9,868 bases of DNA from Rhodanobacteraceae bacterium (lineage in GTDB: Bacteria > Pseudomonadota > Gammaproteobacteria > Xanthomonadales > Rhodanobacteraceae). The translations under genes and the position numbers were made by a program. Under the pieces are notes generated by a model. It saw only the letters and a program-made list of their open reading frames with translations. It was not told the origin of the DNA and ran no database searches. How positions within the stretch are numbered: the stretch's first letter is position 1; each line of letters opens with the position of its first letter. Shown piece after piece: positions 8,216 through 9,868 of this stretch. The stretch is from NCBI GenBank assembly GCA_025928735.1, contig JAICIW010000051.1, forward strand, positions 1 to 9,868, in the 5' to 3' direction.

Positions 8216-9784
8216 ATGCGTACACGTCCATGGGTTTCGCTGTTGTTGATCCTCATCACGCCGCTGGCGTTGGCGACACCACCGCAGTCAGCTTCCGTGC
8301 CGGTAAACCTGCAGGGGCTGGACGCCTACGTGCAGCAAGTCATGCACGACTGGCACGTGCCGGGCCTGTCGATCGCCATCGTGAAGGACGGCAAGGTCGT
8401 GCTGGCGCACGGTTATGGCGTGCGCGAACTCGGCAAGCCCGGCAAGGTCGACGCGGACACGCTGTTCGACATCGGTTCCAACTCCAAGGCTTTCACTGTC
8501 GCCGCGCTGGGCACGCTGGTTTCCGCCGGCAAGCTCGAATGGAACACGCCCGTCACCGAGGAGCTGAAAGATTTCAAGTTGGAAAGCCCGTACGTCACGC
8601 AGAACATCACCTTGCGCGACCTGCTGACGCACCGGACGGGCTACTGCGACCCGGGCGCCGCGTGGTACACCAGCGATGCGTCCGACATTGTGCGGCGCAT
8701 GCGATTCCAGAAACCCCAATACGGGTTCCGCACCACGTTTTGCTACAACAACGTCCAGTATCTTGCCGCCAGCCGTTTCATTCCGGCCATCACCGGCCAG
8801 AGCTGGAACGACTACGTCGCCGCGCATGTGCTCCAACCGCTCGGGATGACGCGCACCGTCAGCACCGACGTCGGCGTCGCAGCCGCAACCGATGTCGCCG
8901 CGCCGCACGGGATGGTCGATGACAAGCCTGCGGTGATCCATCGTTACTGGCCGCACAACATGGACGTGTTCGCGGCGGTGGGCGGCATCTGGTCCAGTGC
9001 CAACGACATGGGCCGATGGATGCAAATGCTGCTGGCCGATGGCAAGTACGACGGCAAGCCCGTGCTGGATTCGAAAGTCGTCAACGCCATGATGACGCCG
9101 CACATGCTGATCCAGGCGGGCACCGGCGTGGGCGATGAAATCCGCACGTGGATGCCCGGCGGCACGTTCTACACCTACGGCATGGGTTTGTTCGTGCAGG
9201 ACGATCGCGGTCACGAGATCGTATGGCATGCCGGCGACATCGACGGCATGGCCTCAGCTGTCGTGCTGGTACCGGACGCGCAACTCGGCATTGCGGTGAT
9301 GGAAAACATGGACCACGCGGACGCACGCTTCGCGATCGTCGCACGCGTGCTGCAAGCGATGCTCGATCTGCCGCAGCACGATCTCGAACCCGCGCTGCTC
9401 GCCGCCGTGCACAAGGACGAGGCCGAAGGCGCGGCGATGGACAAGAAGCTCACCGCGACCCGCGTGCCGGGCAGCAAACCGCCGCTGCCGCTGGCGGATT
9501 ACGTCGGCAACTATGCGGACAAACTGGATGGCGAGGCGCGTGTCGCGCTCGAACACGGCCATCTCGTACTGCGCCTCGGCAACCCCGATTTCACGGGCGA
9601 TCTTGAGCCGTGGCACGACAACACGTTCCACGTGACGTGGCGTTACGGGTTCTATGGTGACGCCTACGCCACCTTCGACGTCAACGCGCTGAAGCAGCCC
9701 GCGCGCCTGACACTGGCCGGCATGGGACTGCATTTCGACCGGACGACATCCACGGCCACCCCGGATCGCGCCGACTCGAAATGA
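8216..9784 (+). CDS. Secreted beta-lactamase-family serine hydrolase with DUF3471-like C-terminus
   Basis: This 522-residue protein belongs to the class C beta-lactamase / D-alanyl-D-alanine carboxypeptidase-like fold (Beta-lactamase, PF00144), whose members hydrolyse esters, amides or D-amino-acid peptides through an acyl-serine. A signal peptide ends near ALA at 18-20. All three catalytic motifs are seen: SxxK as S88-N-S-K91, YxN as Y177-N-N179, and the KTG-equivalent H338-A-G340. Cys144 and Cys176 lie close to the active-site motifs and might form a disulfide in the periplasm. Residues from about 425 (LADYVGNYADKLDGEARV) resemble the DUF3471 beta-barrel tail found on many such hydrolases. 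It follows the M1 peptidase by 77 bp with a terminator between, and is nearly continuous with the next gene. True beta-lactamase activity is unlikely to be inferable; esterase or peptidase is equally possible. Confidence 0.92.
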   Translation: MRTRPWVSLLLILITPLALATPPQSASVPVNLQGLDAYVQQVMHDWHVPGLSIAIVKDGKVVLAHGYGVRELGKPGKVDADTLFDIGSNSKAFTVAALGTLVSAGKLEWNTPVTEELKDFKLESPYVTQNITLRDLLTHRTGYCDPGAAWYTSDASDIVRRMRFQKPQYGFRTTFCYNNVQYLAASRFIPAITGQSWNDYVAAHVLQPLGMTRTVSTDVGVAAATDVAAPHGMVDDKPAVIHRYWPHNMDVFAAVGGIWSSANDMGRWMQMLLADGKYDGKPVLDSKVVNAMMTPHMLIQAGTGVGDEIRTWMPGGTFYTYGMGLFVQDDRGHEIVWHAGDIDGMASAVVLVPDAQLGIAVMENMDHADARFAIVARVLQAMLDLPQHDLEPALLAAVHKDEAEGAAMDKKLTATRVPGSKPPLPLADYVGNYADKLDGEARVALEHGHLVLRLGNPDFTGDLEPWHDNTFHVTWRYGFYGDAYATFDVNALKQPARLTLAGMGLHFDRTTSTATPDRADSK

Positions 9785-9822
9785 GTGCGCCCGCCAGCCT
9801 CAGCGCTACGGCACGACCATGA
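9781..9822 (+). CDS. 13-codon mini-ORF linking the hydrolase to the next gene
   Basis: An ATG at 9781 overlaps the hydrolase stop (ATGA, 9781-9784) and opens a 13-residue frame (MSAPASLSATARP) whose TGA stop overlaps the next ATG (ATGA, 9819-9822). No ribosome site is seen in front of either start, so termination-reinitiation is a possible way to translate the downstream gene. The peptide resembles nothing I know and may have no function of its own. Confidence 0.25.
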   Translation: MSAPASLSATARP

Positions 9823-9868
9823 GCGCGCCGCACCGCGTGTTCATCCGCTCCGACGCGATCATCCTCGG
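9819..9868 (+). CDS. Start of an unrecognised gene (partial)
   Basis: From the ATG at 9819 the frame is open to the right edge: 16 full codons beginning MSAPHRVFIRSDAII. It starts 34 bp after the hydrolase stop in the same direction and is probably co-transcribed. Too little is present to assign a family. The frame starting with GTG at 9785 is also open but reads as Arg/Pro/His-rich shadow sequence, so the 9819 frame is preferred. Confidence 0.45.
   Translation, partial: MSAPHRVFIRSDAIIL

Overview
The window looks like chromosomal DNA from a GC-rich gammaproteobacterium, most plausibly of the Xanthomonadales/Rhodanobacteraceae type. This is inferred from the overall protein style, the divergent ppsR/ppsA pair, the secreted peptidases and the CCGGAAT-type palindromic intergenic repeats. 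No rRNA or species marker is present, so the placement is tentative.

Layout. (1) 1-1955, minus strand: the N-terminal 651 codons of a large secreted protein built from autotransporter-associated beta-strand repeats; its C-terminus lies beyond the left edge. (2) 1956-2373: a 418-bp gene-free stretch with a perfect 18-bp tandem duplication, a long-armed hairpin and several copies of an ACAAAC-type motif. (3) 2374-3207, minus: ppsR, the bifunctional kinase/phosphotransferase that controls PEP synthase. (4) 3335-5719, plus: ppsA, PEP synthase, divergent from ppsR across about 127 bp. (5) 5720-6119: a 400-bp gene-free stretch with a 189-bp palindromic repeat element and, nearer the next gene, two adjacent dyad symmetries. 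(6) 6120-8138, plus: a secreted M1-family zinc metallopeptidase, followed by a hairpin and T-run. (7) 8216-9784, plus: a secreted beta-lactamase-fold serine hydrolase with a DUF3471-like tail. (8) 9819 to the right edge, plus: the first 16 codons of an unrecognised gene, joined to the hydrolase stop by a 13-codon mini-ORF with ATGA overlaps at both ends.

How the genes fit together. ppsA makes phosphoenolpyruvate from pyruvate for gluconeogenesis. ppsR switches PpsA off and on by phosphorylating and dephosphorylating the threonine next to its catalytic histidine, and that Thr-Cys-His motif is intact here. The M1 peptidase and serine hydrolase both carry export signals and probably act on peptides or peptide-like substrates in the periplasm or outside the cell, but no sequence evidence ties them to one pathway. 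The repeat-rich protein is a separate surface or secreted-protein locus.

I found no clear new multi-gene system. The points most worth a second look are the palindromic element after ppsA, the paired dyads upstream of the M1 gene, the double-ATGA mini-ORF, the start codon of ppsR, and the structure of the 1956-2373 spacer.
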